This document shows, in pieces, positions 34,366-43,768 of a stretch of 64,000 bases of DNA; within the stretch, counting starts at the first letter, position 1, and each line of letters begins with the position of its first letter. The notes under the pieces are model-generated. The model was not told where the DNA came from, ran no database searches, and saw only the letters and a program-made list of their open reading frames with translations. The stretch comes from JALZUE01 sp051251725 (lineage in GTDB: Bacteria > Pseudomonadota > Gammaproteobacteria > Enterobacterales > Alteromonadaceae), in assembly GCA_051251725.1 (NCBI GenBank), contig JBPOFN010000014.1:41211-105210 (forward strand). The letters are read 5' to 3'. Position numbers and translations under genes: made by a program.

Positions 34366-35721
34366 ATGACAAGACATTTCGATTATATCGCCATTGGCGG
34401 TGGTAGTGGTGGTATTGCTTCAGCAAATCGTGCAGCAATGCATGGTCAAAAAGTTGCGGTTATTGAGGCCGTTGCGGTTGGTGGTACCTGCGTTAATGTA
34501 GGTTGTGTTCCGAAAAAAGCGATGTGGTATGCCGGACAAATAGCCGATGCATTAAGTTATGCCAAAGATTATGGCTTTAACGTAGAACAAAAAAGTTATA
34601 ACTGGGCGAAAATGGTCGAGAATCGCGAAGCTTATATTGAGCGGATTCATGCGGCTTATGGCCGAGGTTTTAAAGCGAATAATGTGATACTGATCAATGG
34701 CTTTGCAAAGTTTGTCGACAAAAACACGGTTGAAGTAAACGGCGAAACTATCACCGCTGATCATATTGTTATTGCTACCGGCGGCCGTCCAGCTATTCCT
34801 GATGTTGAAGGCGCAGAGCATGGCATCGACTCAAACGGATTTTTTGCTTTAACCGAGCAACCTAAAAGCGTAATTGTTGTTGGTGCTGGTTATATTGCGG
34901 TTGAATTAGCGGGAGTATTTAATGCTTTAGGGACTAAAACTGAATTAGTGGTGCGCAAAGACACGCCATTACGCGGTTTTGATCCTATGGTGATTGATAC
35001 GCTAGTTGAGCAAATGGCGAAACACGGTCCAAAATTACATCGCAATAGCACGCCAAGTAAAGTTGAAAAACACAGCGATGGCAAAATAAGCTTACATTTA
35101 ACAAATGGTGAAACATTAGGGCCAGTAGACCAATTAATTTGGGCGATTGGCCGTGAACCGGCAACTGATAATATTAATATTGAAGCGACGGGCATTAAGC
35201 TTAACGATCGCGGTTTTATTGAAACGGATAAGTTCCAAAATACTAGCGTTGAAGGTATTTACGCGGTTGGTGATAACACCGGCAGAATTCAATTAACACC
35301 GACAGCTGTTGCGGCGGGCAGACGTTTGTCTGAGCGTTTATTTAATAATAAACCAAATGAACATTTAGATTATTCTAATGTTGCGACTGTAGTTTTTAGT
35401 CATCCGGTTATTGGTACGGTCGGTTTAACCGAACAAGAAGCGATTGATGAACATGGCGCAGATAATGTAAAAGTTTATACCTCACAATTTACCTCGCTTT
35501 ATCAAGCGATTACTGAAGAGCACCGTGACCCAACTCGAATGAAATTAGTTTGTGCTGGCGCCGCTGAAAAAATTGTTGGTATTCATAGTATCGGCTTTGG
35601 TAGCGATGAATTGTTGCAAGGTTATGCCGTAGCATTAAAAATGGGCGCAACTAAAGCTGATTTTGATAATACCGTTGCTATTCATCCGACCTCAGCGGAA
35701 GAATTTGTTACTATGAGATGA
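34366..35721 (+). CDS. gor: Glutathione-disulfide reductase
   Basis: A 451-residue cytoplasmic FAD enzyme that reduces glutathione disulfide with NADPH. The FAD site GGGSGGIASANRAA is at residues 11-24, the redox disulfide is Cys42/Cys47 in GGTCVNVGCVPKK, the NAD(P)-binding GAGYIAVELAGVF lies near 173 with downstream basic residues (VRKDTPLRGF) that fit NADPH preference, and the C-terminal active-site His is in HPTSAEEFVTMR. Size equals E. coli Gor (450). It is divergent from prlC with about 180 bp between the starts, as seen in several enterobacteria and Alteromonadales. Confidence 0.96.
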   Translation: MTRHFDYIAIGGGSGGIASANRAAMHGQKVAVIEAVAVGGTCVNVGCVPKKAMWYAGQIADALSYAKDYGFNVEQKSYNWAKMVENREAYIERIHAAYGRGFKANNVILINGFAKFVDKNTVEVNGETITADHIVIATGGRPAIPDVEGAEHGIDSNGFFALTEQPKSVIVVGAGYIAVELAGVFNALGTKTELVVRKDTPLRGFDPMVIDTLVEQMAKHGPKLHRNSTPSKVEKHSDGKISLHLTNGETLGPVDQLIWAIGREPATDNINIEATGIKLNDRGFIETDKFQNTSVEGIYAVGDNTGRIQLTPTAVAAGRRLSERLFNNKPNEHLDYSNVATVVFSHPVIGTVGLTEQEAIDEHGADNVKVYTSQFTSLYQAITEEHRDPTRMKLVCAGAAEKIVGIHSIGFGSDELLQGYAVALKMGATKADFDNTVAIHPTSAEEFVTMR

Positions 35722-35891
35722 TAGGTTTGGAAAATAAAAATAGAACAGTTATGTGGGTACATGGCACTTTTATCTAACTGAAAATCACCAAATAGCGGAT
35801 GCAATACATTCAGCATTAATTACTATCTCCGCTACTTGGTATGGTTTAACTATCAACAATGTTGAGGTTACGATGAATATTGACTATATAC

Positions 35892-36737
35892 TTAGTACGA
35901 AAAAGGACCTTGAGTAAACGCCTCGCGTGACACTAGAGCCTTATCTTTCATCTGTTCCCACTCTGGGTTTGCCGATGCATGCCAGATGCGTACACTCTTT
36001 AATTCATGCCAGGTTGTGCCAAATACTAGGGTGATCTTATTCTTCGGCCCAGGAATTCTAGGTAGATTTACGTATGCAACCCGATCTTGGAAACGCAGTA
36101 AGGCTTCATTCCCGACAATTTCTAGGACAGCGGTGTACCAAGTGTTGGCTTTTAAAGTATCAAACGGCTGCTCATCCATTGTGACTTTTGGGGTGATTGA
36201 ACTGGTAATTCCCAAGCCAGGTTTGGTAAATCGATCGCTACCACTTATCCATGCTTCTATTTTATGCCCCTTTATTTTATTAGGGCGCAGATCTGAAAAT
36301 ATACCTAATACTTGATCCTTGTATTTACCACCTAAAGGCTCTCCCCAGCGAAAGGTAACTTCAACAATCACGTTTTCATGGTCTCCAGGCCAATAGGAAG
36401 CAATTGGAACGTGGGTAGGTTTACGCTCTAGATCATGGGTAACACGGCAAACGTTCGGCTCATCTAATGAAAGACTCCAGAAACCCAAACCTCGTTTGCG
36501 ATCCTCACTGCAATCATCATTGACCATTATTTCGCCGCGCGTCGCCAACAACGTGGGAACGGGCACACCTTCGGGGTGTCGTTCTACTAATGGGAAGTTG
36601 GAGGCCCTTGGTTCCGCCGAAGCTTCGGTTCTTTGTGTACAACTAGTACTGGTGAACAGAATAATAAGTGCGGCGCCAATCACGTTCAGAACACGATTAT
36701 TCATAAAAGCAAAATGTTTGTGTGTATTTTTAGACAT
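35892..36737 (-). CDS. Putative lectin-fold lipoprotein/secreted protein
   Basis: A 281-residue exported protein. A hydrophobic segment (residues 17-29) ends at Cys33 in FTSTSC, a weak lipobox. The mature protein has alternating beta-strands (VIVEVTFRWGEPLG, TWYTAVLEIVGNEALLRFQD, VAYVNLPRIPGPKNKITLVFG, SVRIWHASANPEW), a pattern typical of concanavalin-like jelly-rolls such as DUF1080 and polysaccharide-lyase-like proteins near sulfatases. Exact family unknown. The gene stands alone, on the opposite strand from both neighbours, and its sequence looks richer in G+C than the surroundings, suggesting transfer. It could act on a marine polysaccharide, which is inference from fold resemblance only. 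Confidence 0.72.
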   Translation of the reverse strand: MSKNTHKHFAFMNNRVLNVIGAALIILFTSTSCTQRTEASAEPRASNFPLVERHPEGVPVPTLLATRGEIMVNDDCSEDRKRGLGFWSLSLDEPNVCRVTHDLERKPTHVPIASYWPGDHENVIVEVTFRWGEPLGGKYKDQVLGIFSDLRPNKIKGHKIEAWISGSDRFTKPGLGITSSITPKVTMDEQPFDTLKANTWYTAVLEIVGNEALLRFQDRVAYVNLPRIPGPKNKITLVFGTTWHELKSVRIWHASANPEWEQMKDKALVSREAFTQGPFSY

Positions 36738-36956
36738 AGTTGTACATATTGTTTATTTTCACCCTAGGGTAAACTTTTTAACTACAAAATACTATCTTTC
36801 GAACAGCAAAATGGACTTGGTATTACCTTTGGAGTTTAATCTGTGCTTGCTAAAAATGCTGTAAATAACAGAATATTACGTTTATACCTTTTTAGTGCTA
36901 CGTATTTGCTGTTTGACCAAGTAAAATAAACGCATCAAGCTGAAATCTATAATTAT

Positions 36957-38432
36957 ATGAGCAATACCTTGTTAGATAAACCATCGTTAGTTAGTTCAAA
37001 TGCCAAAATTGCGATTATTGGTGGCGGTGTCGCCGGTTCAACCATTGCTTTGCGTTTTGCTGAATTAGGTTTAGATACGACACTGATTGAAAAAGGCCCG
37101 AGTTTAGTGAATGGTCCTCCGATTTGCCATTTACACGCCGGTGGAAATTTATATCGTGAAATTTCTGACCAGCAATGCCTGACACTATTAAAGCAGTCGA
37201 TAGACACGGTAAAAGTTTACCCTAATAGCGTCAATGTCAGGCCTACTGTTATTGCCTTGCCGATCACAGATCATGGTGAGCCCGCCGATTTATTGCCGCG
37301 CTTAAAATTACTTAGAGCAGCATATACTAAACTTGTTGCGCAAGATGTGAGTAATAAAGTATTAGGTGAACCAGCAGAATATTTTCGTTTTTATTCACGT
37401 GTAGAAATTGATGCTTTACAGGATTTACCGCTACCTGAAGTAGCTAAGCAGGAAAGTGACTGGTTAATTGCTTTTGCGCAACAGGTTGATTTAGACCGGC
37501 TTAAATTTCCGATACTTTTAGTGCAGGAATATGGCTTGTCAGCTTTTAGGTTTGCCGCCATCGCCAGTTTAGCTATTGAGAAATTATCAAGTTGCCACCT
37601 GCAAACGAACAGTAAAGTTATTGCTATTACGCCGGAAAAAAATAGTGCTGGCTGGCAGGTTACGACTCAAGAAAAACTAAGCCAAAAAATCCAATGTAAT
37701 CACTTTGACTATGTTATTAATGCCTGCGGCTTTAAAAGCGGAGAAATTGATGACATGCTCAGTGTGAAACGTGATCGCATGGTGGAATTTAAAGCCGCTT
37801 ATGTTGCCCATTGGCCTGAATGTAAGGGCTTATGGCCGGAAGTGGTGTTTTACGGTGAGCGAGGAACGCCGCAAGGAATGGCACAATTAACGCCTTATCC
37901 TGATGGATATTTTCAGCTGCATGGAATGACCCAAGATATTACTTTATTTGATCAAGGGTTAGTGGCGAGTAGCCAACAAAGTGCCCAACCAAAATTAGCA
38001 GCCCAATTTATTGAAAAAATTGATAAACATTGGCCTGAAGGGTTAGTTAACCATCGAACATTAGGCTCTATTGAGCATATTGCGCAATTTATCCCAACCT
38101 TTAATACTGCACAAACTGCTGCCGCTCCGCTTTTTGGGGCGCAACAAATTCCCGGTAATGATCCTGACTTACGCGCTGCCGATGTTTCTTTTGAAGGTGA
38201 AAATTATGCTCGCACTGAAATCGTTAAAGCATCCTCAGCTTTAGCGGCTGCTGATGCTATTTTAGCGGATTTAGTGACAAGTGGTTTAATTTCAAAATCA
38301 GTGCTTGGCGATTATTTAACCAAACACTATTTTCCAGTAACACTGCAGTGTACCGAAGCTGAGGTCAGCAAACGTGCTATTCTTTTAGCTGAGCAGCGCG
38401 AGTATCCTAAGTCGTTAGCAAAAAACTTTTAA
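36957..38432 (+). CDS. FAD-dependent oxidoreductase (DAO-like)
   Basis: A 491-residue flavoprotein with an N-terminal Rossmann motif (AIIGGGVAGSTIALRFAELG) and the ensuing acidic strand end TLIEKG. The FAD-contact strand VINACGFKSGEIDDML is in the middle. The architecture resembles D-amino-acid-oxidase-type (DAO superfamily) enzymes, but no specific substrate motif is visible. It may be cytoplasmic; no signal peptide is present. Its stop codon shares the sequence TTAA with the stop of the convergent gph gene (4-bp overlap). Substrate unknown. Confidence 0.8.
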   Translation: MSNTLLDKPSLVSSNAKIAIIGGGVAGSTIALRFAELGLDTTLIEKGPSLVNGPPICHLHAGGNLYREISDQQCLTLLKQSIDTVKVYPNSVNVRPTVIALPITDHGEPADLLPRLKLLRAAYTKLVAQDVSNKVLGEPAEYFRFYSRVEIDALQDLPLPEVAKQESDWLIAFAQQVDLDRLKFPILLVQEYGLSAFRFAAIASLAIEKLSSCHLQTNSKVIAITPEKNSAGWQVTTQEKLSQKIQCNHFDYVINACGFKSGEIDDMLSVKRDRMVEFKAAYVAHWPECKGLWPEVVFYGERGTPQGMAQLTPYPDGYFQLHGMTQDITLFDQGLVASSQQSAQPKLAAQFIEKIDKHWPEGLVNHRTLGSIEHIAQFIPTFNTAQTAAAPLFGAQQIPGNDPDLRAADVSFEGENYARTEIVKASSALAAADAILADLVTSGLISKSVLGDYLTKHYFPVTLQCTEAEVSKRAILLAEQREYPKSLAKNF

Positions 38433-39118
38433 GCTAAGTTTTGCTGTAACGCGTCAGTTAATTCACTGAAGGTATCAAAGCACAAGTCCGGATTAGTCTT
38501 AGCGATACTTTCCCCATAGTTATAACCGTAGGTTAATCCTATGCTGGCAATATTAGCGGCCTTAGCAGCTAAAATGTCATTTTTAGAATCACCAATCATC
38601 CAGCATTTTTCAGCCGTAACCTTTAGTTGTGCTAAAGCATAGTTTAGTGGTGCAGGGTGTGGTTTTTTTTCTGCTAACGTATCGCCGCCAATTAATAATT
38701 CAAAGATATTATCAAGACCTAAGCCGGTTAAAATCGGCTGAATGAAAATGGCCGGTTTATTGGTCACAATCGCTAAGCGAAATCCCGCCTTTTTTAACGC
38801 GAATATGCCGTCTTTGACGCCAGGGTATAAAGCAGAGTCAACACATAAACATTGTTCATAGTGTTTTAGAAAAATCGCTAAGGCATCACTGACCAGCGCT
38901 GCATCTAATTGTTCATCAATAGTAGCTGAGCCAGATAAGGCACGTTCAATTAAGACTTTGGCACCATTACCTACCCAGTGATGAATAGTTTGGGTATCAA
39001 AGGTGGTTTTGTTTAAATCTTGCAGTGTTCTATTAACCGCCAAAGCTAAGTCAGGCGCACTGTCCACTAAGGTGCCATCAAGATCAAAAAGTAAGACATT
39101 TTTTTGTTGTCGCGTCAC
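38429..39118 (-). CDS. gph: Phosphoglycolate phosphatase (HAD family)
   Basis: A haloacid-dehalogenase-type hydrolase of about 229 residues that removes phosphoglycolate formed during DNA repair. HAD motif I is LFDLDGTLVDSAPDL with nucleophile and acid Asp residues, motif II is IVTNKP, and motif III/IV is KKPHPAPL and MIGDSKNDILAAKAANI. I chose GTG at 39118, preceded by GAGAAT at fitting distance; a TTG nine codons upstream is the alternative. It overlaps the stop of the convergent FAD oxidoreductase gene by 4 bases. Upstream on the same strand lies a LysR gene, 83 bases away. Confidence 0.9.
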   Translation of the reverse strand: MTRQQKNVLLFDLDGTLVDSAPDLALAVNRTLQDLNKTTFDTQTIHHWVGNGAKVLIERALSGSATIDEQLDAALVSDALAIFLKHYEQCLCVDSALYPGVKDGIFALKKAGFRLAIVTNKPAIFIQPILTGLGLDNIFELLIGGDTLAEKKPHPAPLNYALAQLKVTAEKCWMIGDSKNDILAAKAANIASIGLTYGYNYGESIAKTNPDLCFDTFSELTDALQQNLA

Positions 39119-39201
39119 GAAATTCTCATAGGGTAGTAAAATCAATTTATAACGCTATTCTACCACCCTAACGGTTAAGCTTCATCTCTAGCTGTTATAG
39201 T

Positions 39202-40140
39202 TCAAGTGTTTTTCATTGCCATTTTTTCAGAGGTTTTTTGTATTGTCGCTAAACCTTCTTGTTGTAAATATTGATAAAACAACTCAGCTAAGATGGTTTG
39301 ACTACGGTTTTTAGTTCTTACTAAATACCACTGACCGCTAATGGGAAAGTGCTCTACGTCTAACCGCACTAAACTGGTATCTTCCATATAATCTAAGGTG
39401 TGACTACTTAAAATCGCTAAACCGAGATCGGCTGCGACCGAATGTTTGATCGCTTCATTACTTTCTATCGTCATTTTAACTTTTAGTGTTAGTTGGTGCT
39501 GCTTACAAAAGTTATCAATACAGCGACGAGTGCCAGAGCCTATTTCTCGGAATAAAAAGGGATAATGGGACAGGCGATTAAGGCTGATCGGCATTTTTTT
39601 AGTTAACTCATGATTAGCAGGAGCAACCACTACCAGAGGGTTATCTAAAAAGGGCTCGGCAATTATATTGTCTGACTCAGGGCATTGGCTGAAAACATAA
39701 TAATCGTCTTTGTTCTGTTTGAAACGGTTAATAATTTGCTGACGGTTGCCAACATTTAATTCTACGTCAATAAGTGGATAGCGTTTGCAAAATTGGCCTA
39801 GTAAAATCGGTAAAAAATATTTAGCGGTTGATACCACTGCCAGCTTCAATAGCCCTGATTTTGCCCCTTTGAAGTTATCTAATTCTATTTGCAGCTTGTC
39901 CATGGCAAAAAACATTTCACGGGCGGTGTTTAAAGTAGCTTCACCCGCTTCGGTTAACGCTATATTACGGCCATTTACGTAATAAAGCTGAATACCTAAA
40001 ACATCGGTTAAATTTTTCAGTTGAATAGATACTGAAGGCTGAGAAATATGTAAAGCTTCAGCCACGTGAGAAATGTTTTTATGTTCAGCTAGCGCTAAAA
40101 AAATTTGTAGTTGCCGTAAGGTTGGCGTTCTATTGTTCAT
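39202..40140 (-). CDS. LysR-family regulator, CbbR-like
   Basis: A 312-residue LysR regulator with an N-terminal winged helix (LRQLQIFLALAEHKNISHVAEALHISQPSVSIQLKNL) and a substrate-binding domain (about 95-300) with typical segments GLLKLAVVSTAKYFLPILLGQF and FREIGSGTRRCIDNF. The helix-turn-helix and effector domain resemble the CbbR/YeiE group, which senses phosphorylated carbon intermediates. It is divergent from ppc, 401 bases from start to start, the classic arrangement for a LysR protein controlling its neighbour. Control of ppc is therefore plausible, though not visible in the sequence itself. Confidence 0.88.
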   Translation of the reverse strand: MNNRTPTLRQLQIFLALAEHKNISHVAEALHISQPSVSIQLKNLTDVLGIQLYYVNGRNIALTEAGEATLNTAREMFFAMDKLQIELDNFKGAKSGLLKLAVVSTAKYFLPILLGQFCKRYPLIDVELNVGNRQQIINRFKQNKDDYYVFSQCPESDNIIAEPFLDNPLVVVAPANHELTKKMPISLNRLSHYPFLFREIGSGTRRCIDNFCKQHQLTLKVKMTIESNEAIKHSVAADLGLAILSSHTLDYMEDTSLVRLDVEHFPISGQWYLVRTKNRSQTILAELFYQYLQQEGLATIQKTSEKMAMKNT

Positions 40141-40541
40141 TTATTTCTCAACAAGCAAAGTAGCAGGGTAATTATTAGCAACCAGATGGGTAGCTCTAAC
40201 CGGGGTATAGATAAAAGTATATACAAATAATAAATAATATATATTTTTAATTATGACTCGAGCGAACTATTATTGGCAACATCTTTAACTCTTTGGTGGT
40301 AAAAGTTTTAGGAGGGATTTATTTTTGACCTCATCTTTGCTTTTTTACTCCTAAATCGCTCAACGATTTCTACTGTTTTAAAATTGCCTGAAGCTACATA
40401 TTATCGATCACCTCGTTAATATATCTGTGTAGTTTCAGTTTTAACGTTATTTGGAGCATTGCGCTCTATACTGTTGCAGTTATGTATATTTTTACATTTT
40501 GATTAACACTGCTGGAACAGTAAACATTTAGAGGAATTTAT
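40141..40541. promoter_or_regulatory. Divergent LysR-ppc intergenic region
   Basis: This 401-bp gap is AT-rich. An inverted repeat TTTAGGAG (40307-40314) and CTCCTAAA (40348-40355) flanks 33 bases and might be a regulator site or an mRNA hairpin. A purine site (AGAGGAATT) directly precedes the ppc start. I see no ORF or RNA gene. LysR binding sites of T-N11-A form are too degenerate to pinpoint by eye. Confidence 0.5.
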
Positions 40542-43103
40542 ATGTTAGAAAATATTCAACAAAATGTCCGTGAATTGGGGATTTTATTAGGCCAAACTAT
40601 CGCTGCCGATCAAGGTGAGCAATGGCTAGAAAATATTGAAAAAATGCGTTTGCAAGGGCGAGATATTGCGGCTGGCGATTTAAGTGTTGTTAGTCAATTA
40701 CAAGAGTCTATTGCCGATTGCTCGGAAGCCGAGTTATTAATTTATGCCCGTGCTTTTAGCCAATTTTTAAACTTAGCGAATGTTGCTGAGCAGCAATATA
40801 CCACGAGCCCACAAGGGTTAGATGAGCTAGACCATGCACATCCGTTAGAAGATCTAAAAGAAACATTAGGCGATGTTTCTGCTGATAAATTCGCCAAAGC
40901 GCTGGAAAAATTGCACATTGAATTGGTGTTAACTGCGCATCCTACAGAAGTGAATCGTCGTACATTTATTCATAAATATAATCAAATAGCACATGAATTA
41001 GATCACGATAACGATGCTTCGTCGCCACGTATCGCTGAGTTAGTAGAGCAAGCTTGGTATACTGACGAAATTCGTCAACAACGACCAACACCGCTTGATG
41101 AATCACGCTGGGGTTTAAACACTATTGCCAACAGTTTTTGGTTTGCAGTGCCGAAATTTTTAAAAGAATTAAATCAATTAAGCCAAGATATTACCAAAAA
41201 AGATTTACCGATTGATTACAACCCAATCACTATGGCTAGCTGGATGGCGGGCGATAGAGACGGTAATCCATTTGTTACCGCTAAATTAAGTGAACAAGCG
41301 TTATTAAATGCGCGATTAACGGCGGCTAAACTCTACCTTACTGATTTTGAACGTTTATATTTAGAGCTTTCGATGCGCAAAGCGTCAGAAAACTTACTTG
41401 AAGCTGATATTAATAATGTTGGCCCATATCGTCATCAGTTAAAACATGTCATTGAATTATTAAAATTCAGTATTGAGCAGTTTAAGTTAGGTGAAACCAC
41501 CGGGGCATTAAATCATTCTGAGCAACTTCGCGCGCCGTTAATTGCTTGTCGCGACAGTTTATTAGCGGTTGGTTTAACGAATGTTGCTAACTCTTTAGTG
41601 TTAGACATGATCCGCAAGGTTAATTGTTTTGGTATCTCATTAGTAAAATTAGATATTCGTCAACATAGTGAACTGCACGAAGGCGCAGTTGCTGAAATTA
41701 CTCAAGCATTAAATATGGGTGACTTTGCCGCTTGGGATGAGCAGTATCGTCAAGAATTTTTAATTAAAGAGTTACAAAACCCACGGCCATTATTACCGAA
41801 AATATCTTGGTCAGCAGATACGCAAGAAGTACTTGATACTTTTGCGATGATCGCACAGCAACCATCGGAGTTATTTGGTATTTATATCATTTCAATGGCT
41901 AGCCAAGTCAGTGATATTTTGACGGTTAACTTATTGATGAAAGCGGCGGGTGTAAGTTGGAAAATGCCGATTGCACCATTATTTGAGACTTTAGATGATT
42001 TAAACAATGCGCCGGCGGTAATGGCGGAGTTATTTACCATCGACAGCTATAAAAATTATTGTGAACAGTCGCATTATGTCATGATTGGTTATAGTGATTC
42101 AGCCAAAGATGCAGGTGTATTAGCGGCCACATGGGGTCAATATCAAAGCCAAGAAAAACTGGTGGAAGTATTTGTTGAGCAAAACATTGAATTAAAATTA
42201 TTCCATGGCCGTGGCGGTACAATTGGCCGTGGCGGCGGCCCTGCTTATGATGCGATTGCGTCACAGCCTCCTGGTACGTTAGACGGTGGCTTACGAGTAA
42301 CCGAGCAAGGTGAAACGATTCGTCATAAGTTTGGTTTACCTAATTTAGCGACGCGTAGCTTACATTTGTATGCCTCAGCTATCTTAGAGTGTCTGGTAAC
42401 ACCACCACCTGCGCCAAAAGCTGAGTGGCGAAATCTAATTGAAGAAATGGCACAAGAAAGTTGCGAAATTTATCGTTCTTATGTGCAAGCTAATGAAAAT
42501 TTTGTGAAATATTTCCGTCAAGCAACACCAGAGCAAGAACTCGCGTCGTTACCTTTAGGTTCACGCCCAAGTAAGCGTAAATCAGACGGTGGTATTGAAT
42601 CATTACGTGCCATTCCGTGGATTTTTGCTTGGAGTCAAAATAGATTGGTTGTGCCTAGTTGGTTAGGTTTAGGTGGCGCTATCGAAAAAGCTTACCAAGA
42701 AAATAGTGCTTTAATGCAAGACATGTTAGCAGCTTGGCCATATTTTAAATCGCGAATTTCATTAACAGAAATGGTTTATACCAAGTCGGATACTCAAGTA
42801 TCGGCCTTGTACGATGAAGCATTGGTGGCTGATGATTTAAAATATATGGGGGTTGATTTACGAGTGCAGCTTGAAGCCGATAAAAAGACGCTACTGAAAC
42901 TGTTATCGCAAGATAGTTTATTTGAACGAGATCAATGGAATTTAAGTTCGTTTGATTTACGTCGAGGTTATTTATCGCCGCTACATTTAATACAAATTGA
43001 AGCGTTAAAACGATTACGGAAACAGCCAGAGCATCCGGAAAATGAGCAGCTGTTAATGGTAACAATGGCAGGAATTGCAACCGGGATGAGAAATACCGGT
43101 TAA
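40542..43103 (+). CDS. ppc: Phosphoenolpyruvate carboxylase
   Basis: An 853-residue cytoplasmic enzyme that carboxylates phosphoenolpyruvate to oxaloacetate, replenishing the TCA cycle. The catalytic His133 is in LVLTAHPTEVNRRT; further signatures are MAGDRDGNPFVT, VMIGYSDSAKDAGVLAATW, the glycine-rich loop FHGRGGTIGRGGGPAYDAI and the C-terminal GIATGMRNTG, which carries the essential end. Length is slightly below that of E. coli (883). It has an AGAGGAATT ribosome site. It is monocistronic by context and divergent from a CbbR-like LysR gene. Confidence 0.97.
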   Translation: MLENIQQNVRELGILLGQTIAADQGEQWLENIEKMRLQGRDIAAGDLSVVSQLQESIADCSEAELLIYARAFSQFLNLANVAEQQYTTSPQGLDELDHAHPLEDLKETLGDVSADKFAKALEKLHIELVLTAHPTEVNRRTFIHKYNQIAHELDHDNDASSPRIAELVEQAWYTDEIRQQRPTPLDESRWGLNTIANSFWFAVPKFLKELNQLSQDITKKDLPIDYNPITMASWMAGDRDGNPFVTAKLSEQALLNARLTAAKLYLTDFERLYLELSMRKASENLLEADINNVGPYRHQLKHVIELLKFSIEQFKLGETTGALNHSEQLRAPLIACRDSLLAVGLTNVANSLVLDMIRKVNCFGISLVKLDIRQHSELHEGAVAEITQALNMGDFAAWDEQYRQEFLIKELQNPRPLLPKISWSADTQEVLDTFAMIAQQPSELFGIYIISMASQVSDILTVNLLMKAAGVSWKMPIAPLFETLDDLNNAPAVMAELFTIDSYKNYCEQSHYVMIGYSDSAKDAGVLAATWGQYQSQEKLVEVFVEQNIELKLFHGRGGTIGRGGGPAYDAIASQPPGTLDGGLRVTEQGETIRHKFGLPNLATRSLHLYASAILECLVTPPPAPKAEWRNLIEEMAQESCEIYRSYVQANENFVKYFRQATPEQELASLPLGSRPSKRKSDGGIESLRAIPWIFAWSQNRLVVPSWLGLGGAIEKAYQENSALMQDMLAAWPYFKSRISLTEMVYTKSDTQVSALYDEALVADDLKYMGVDLRVQLEADKKTLLKLLSQDSLFERDQWNLSSFDLRRGYLSPLHLIQIEALKRLRKQPEHPENEQLLMVTMAGIATGMRNTG

Positions 43104-43133
43104 ATCTAGTTAACTGAGTATGCTAATAACAGC

Positions 43134-43155
43134 AAGGGGAAGTTTCCTTCCCCTT
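43134..43155. terminator. Hairpin between ppc and a convergent small gene
   Basis: AAGGGGAAG and CTTCCCCTT form a perfect 9-bp GC-containing stem with a 4-base loop, 30 bases past the ppc stop. No U-tract follows on the plus strand, but the position between convergent genes suits a transcription end signal. Confidence 0.5.
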
Positions 43156-43217
43156 ACTAATGTTACAAACCGATAACTTAATGACTAACAGCTAAAATAA
43201 ACCATTATTATTAGTTG

Positions 43218-43457
43218 TTAATCCCAGTCATCATCGAAAGTGCGTTCAGCTTTTGACAGCCTTAAATTATCTTTCAGTTCTTCAAGTCGTTGACGAGTGT
43301 TTAACGGCTTACGTTTACGCGTTTTCATTGGCGCAGCTTTACCGTTTGTGTAGGCAATTTGAAAGCCTGCAATACCATCATCAAAATCATCAAAATCGTC
43401 GGTGAAATAATCGCCTTGAGAAAAACCTAAGTCACTTTCAACTTGTATTGTATTCAT
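43218..43457 (-). CDS. Small charged protein, 79 residues
   Basis: A soluble protein with an acidic N-terminal half (DYFTDDFDDFDDGIAG) and a basic linker (KTRKRKPLNTRQRLEELKD) followed by an acidic end (RTFDDDWD). The layout (acidic start, basic middle, RLEEL helix) resembles short PA3496-type proteins, but this is only an impression. I start at the ATG at 43457 because TTGGATA precedes it at usable distance; the longer reading adds ten non-typical residues. It is a single gene with its 3' end facing ppc. Confidence 0.65.
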   Translation of the reverse strand: MNTIQVESDLGFSQGDYFTDDFDDFDDGIAGFQIAYTNGKAAPMKTRKRKPLNTRQRLEELKDNLRLSKAERTFDDDWD

Positions 43458-43663
43458 AATATATCCAAAACAATTAATTAAAATCATGATAAATATGAAT
43501 CAAAGTTAGCATTAAATAAAACTAAAAAAATCTGTCTCATAGACAAAAAAATTTTATCTCTCAGCTTAAGTTATAAACAAAGATCAATAGACCCTAGTTA
43601 ACGGACAAAGACGGTTGCTACTAATGTGGTCAGCAAGTGAACTTTGCTGTTTTAAAAACAAAA

Positions 43664-43714
43664 AAAGCGTTTAACTCTTCGGCTTATTAAATAGCACGGA
43701 GAGTTAAACGCTTT
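43664..43714 (-). terminator. Rho-independent terminator of the MaoP-like operon
   Basis: AAAGCGTTTAACTCT and AGAGTTAAACGCTTT are perfect 15-bp arms with a 21-base loop. On the minus strand the stem runs into TTTTTTTG, a textbook U-tract. It closes the three-gene minus-strand unit that ends at 43769. The rest of the 311-bp gap 43458-43768 holds nothing I can identify. Confidence 0.9.
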
Positions 43715-43768
43715 ATCAATGGCTAAACTTATTGTTACGGTTTAGTCATAAGCAAATATACCCAAGGG

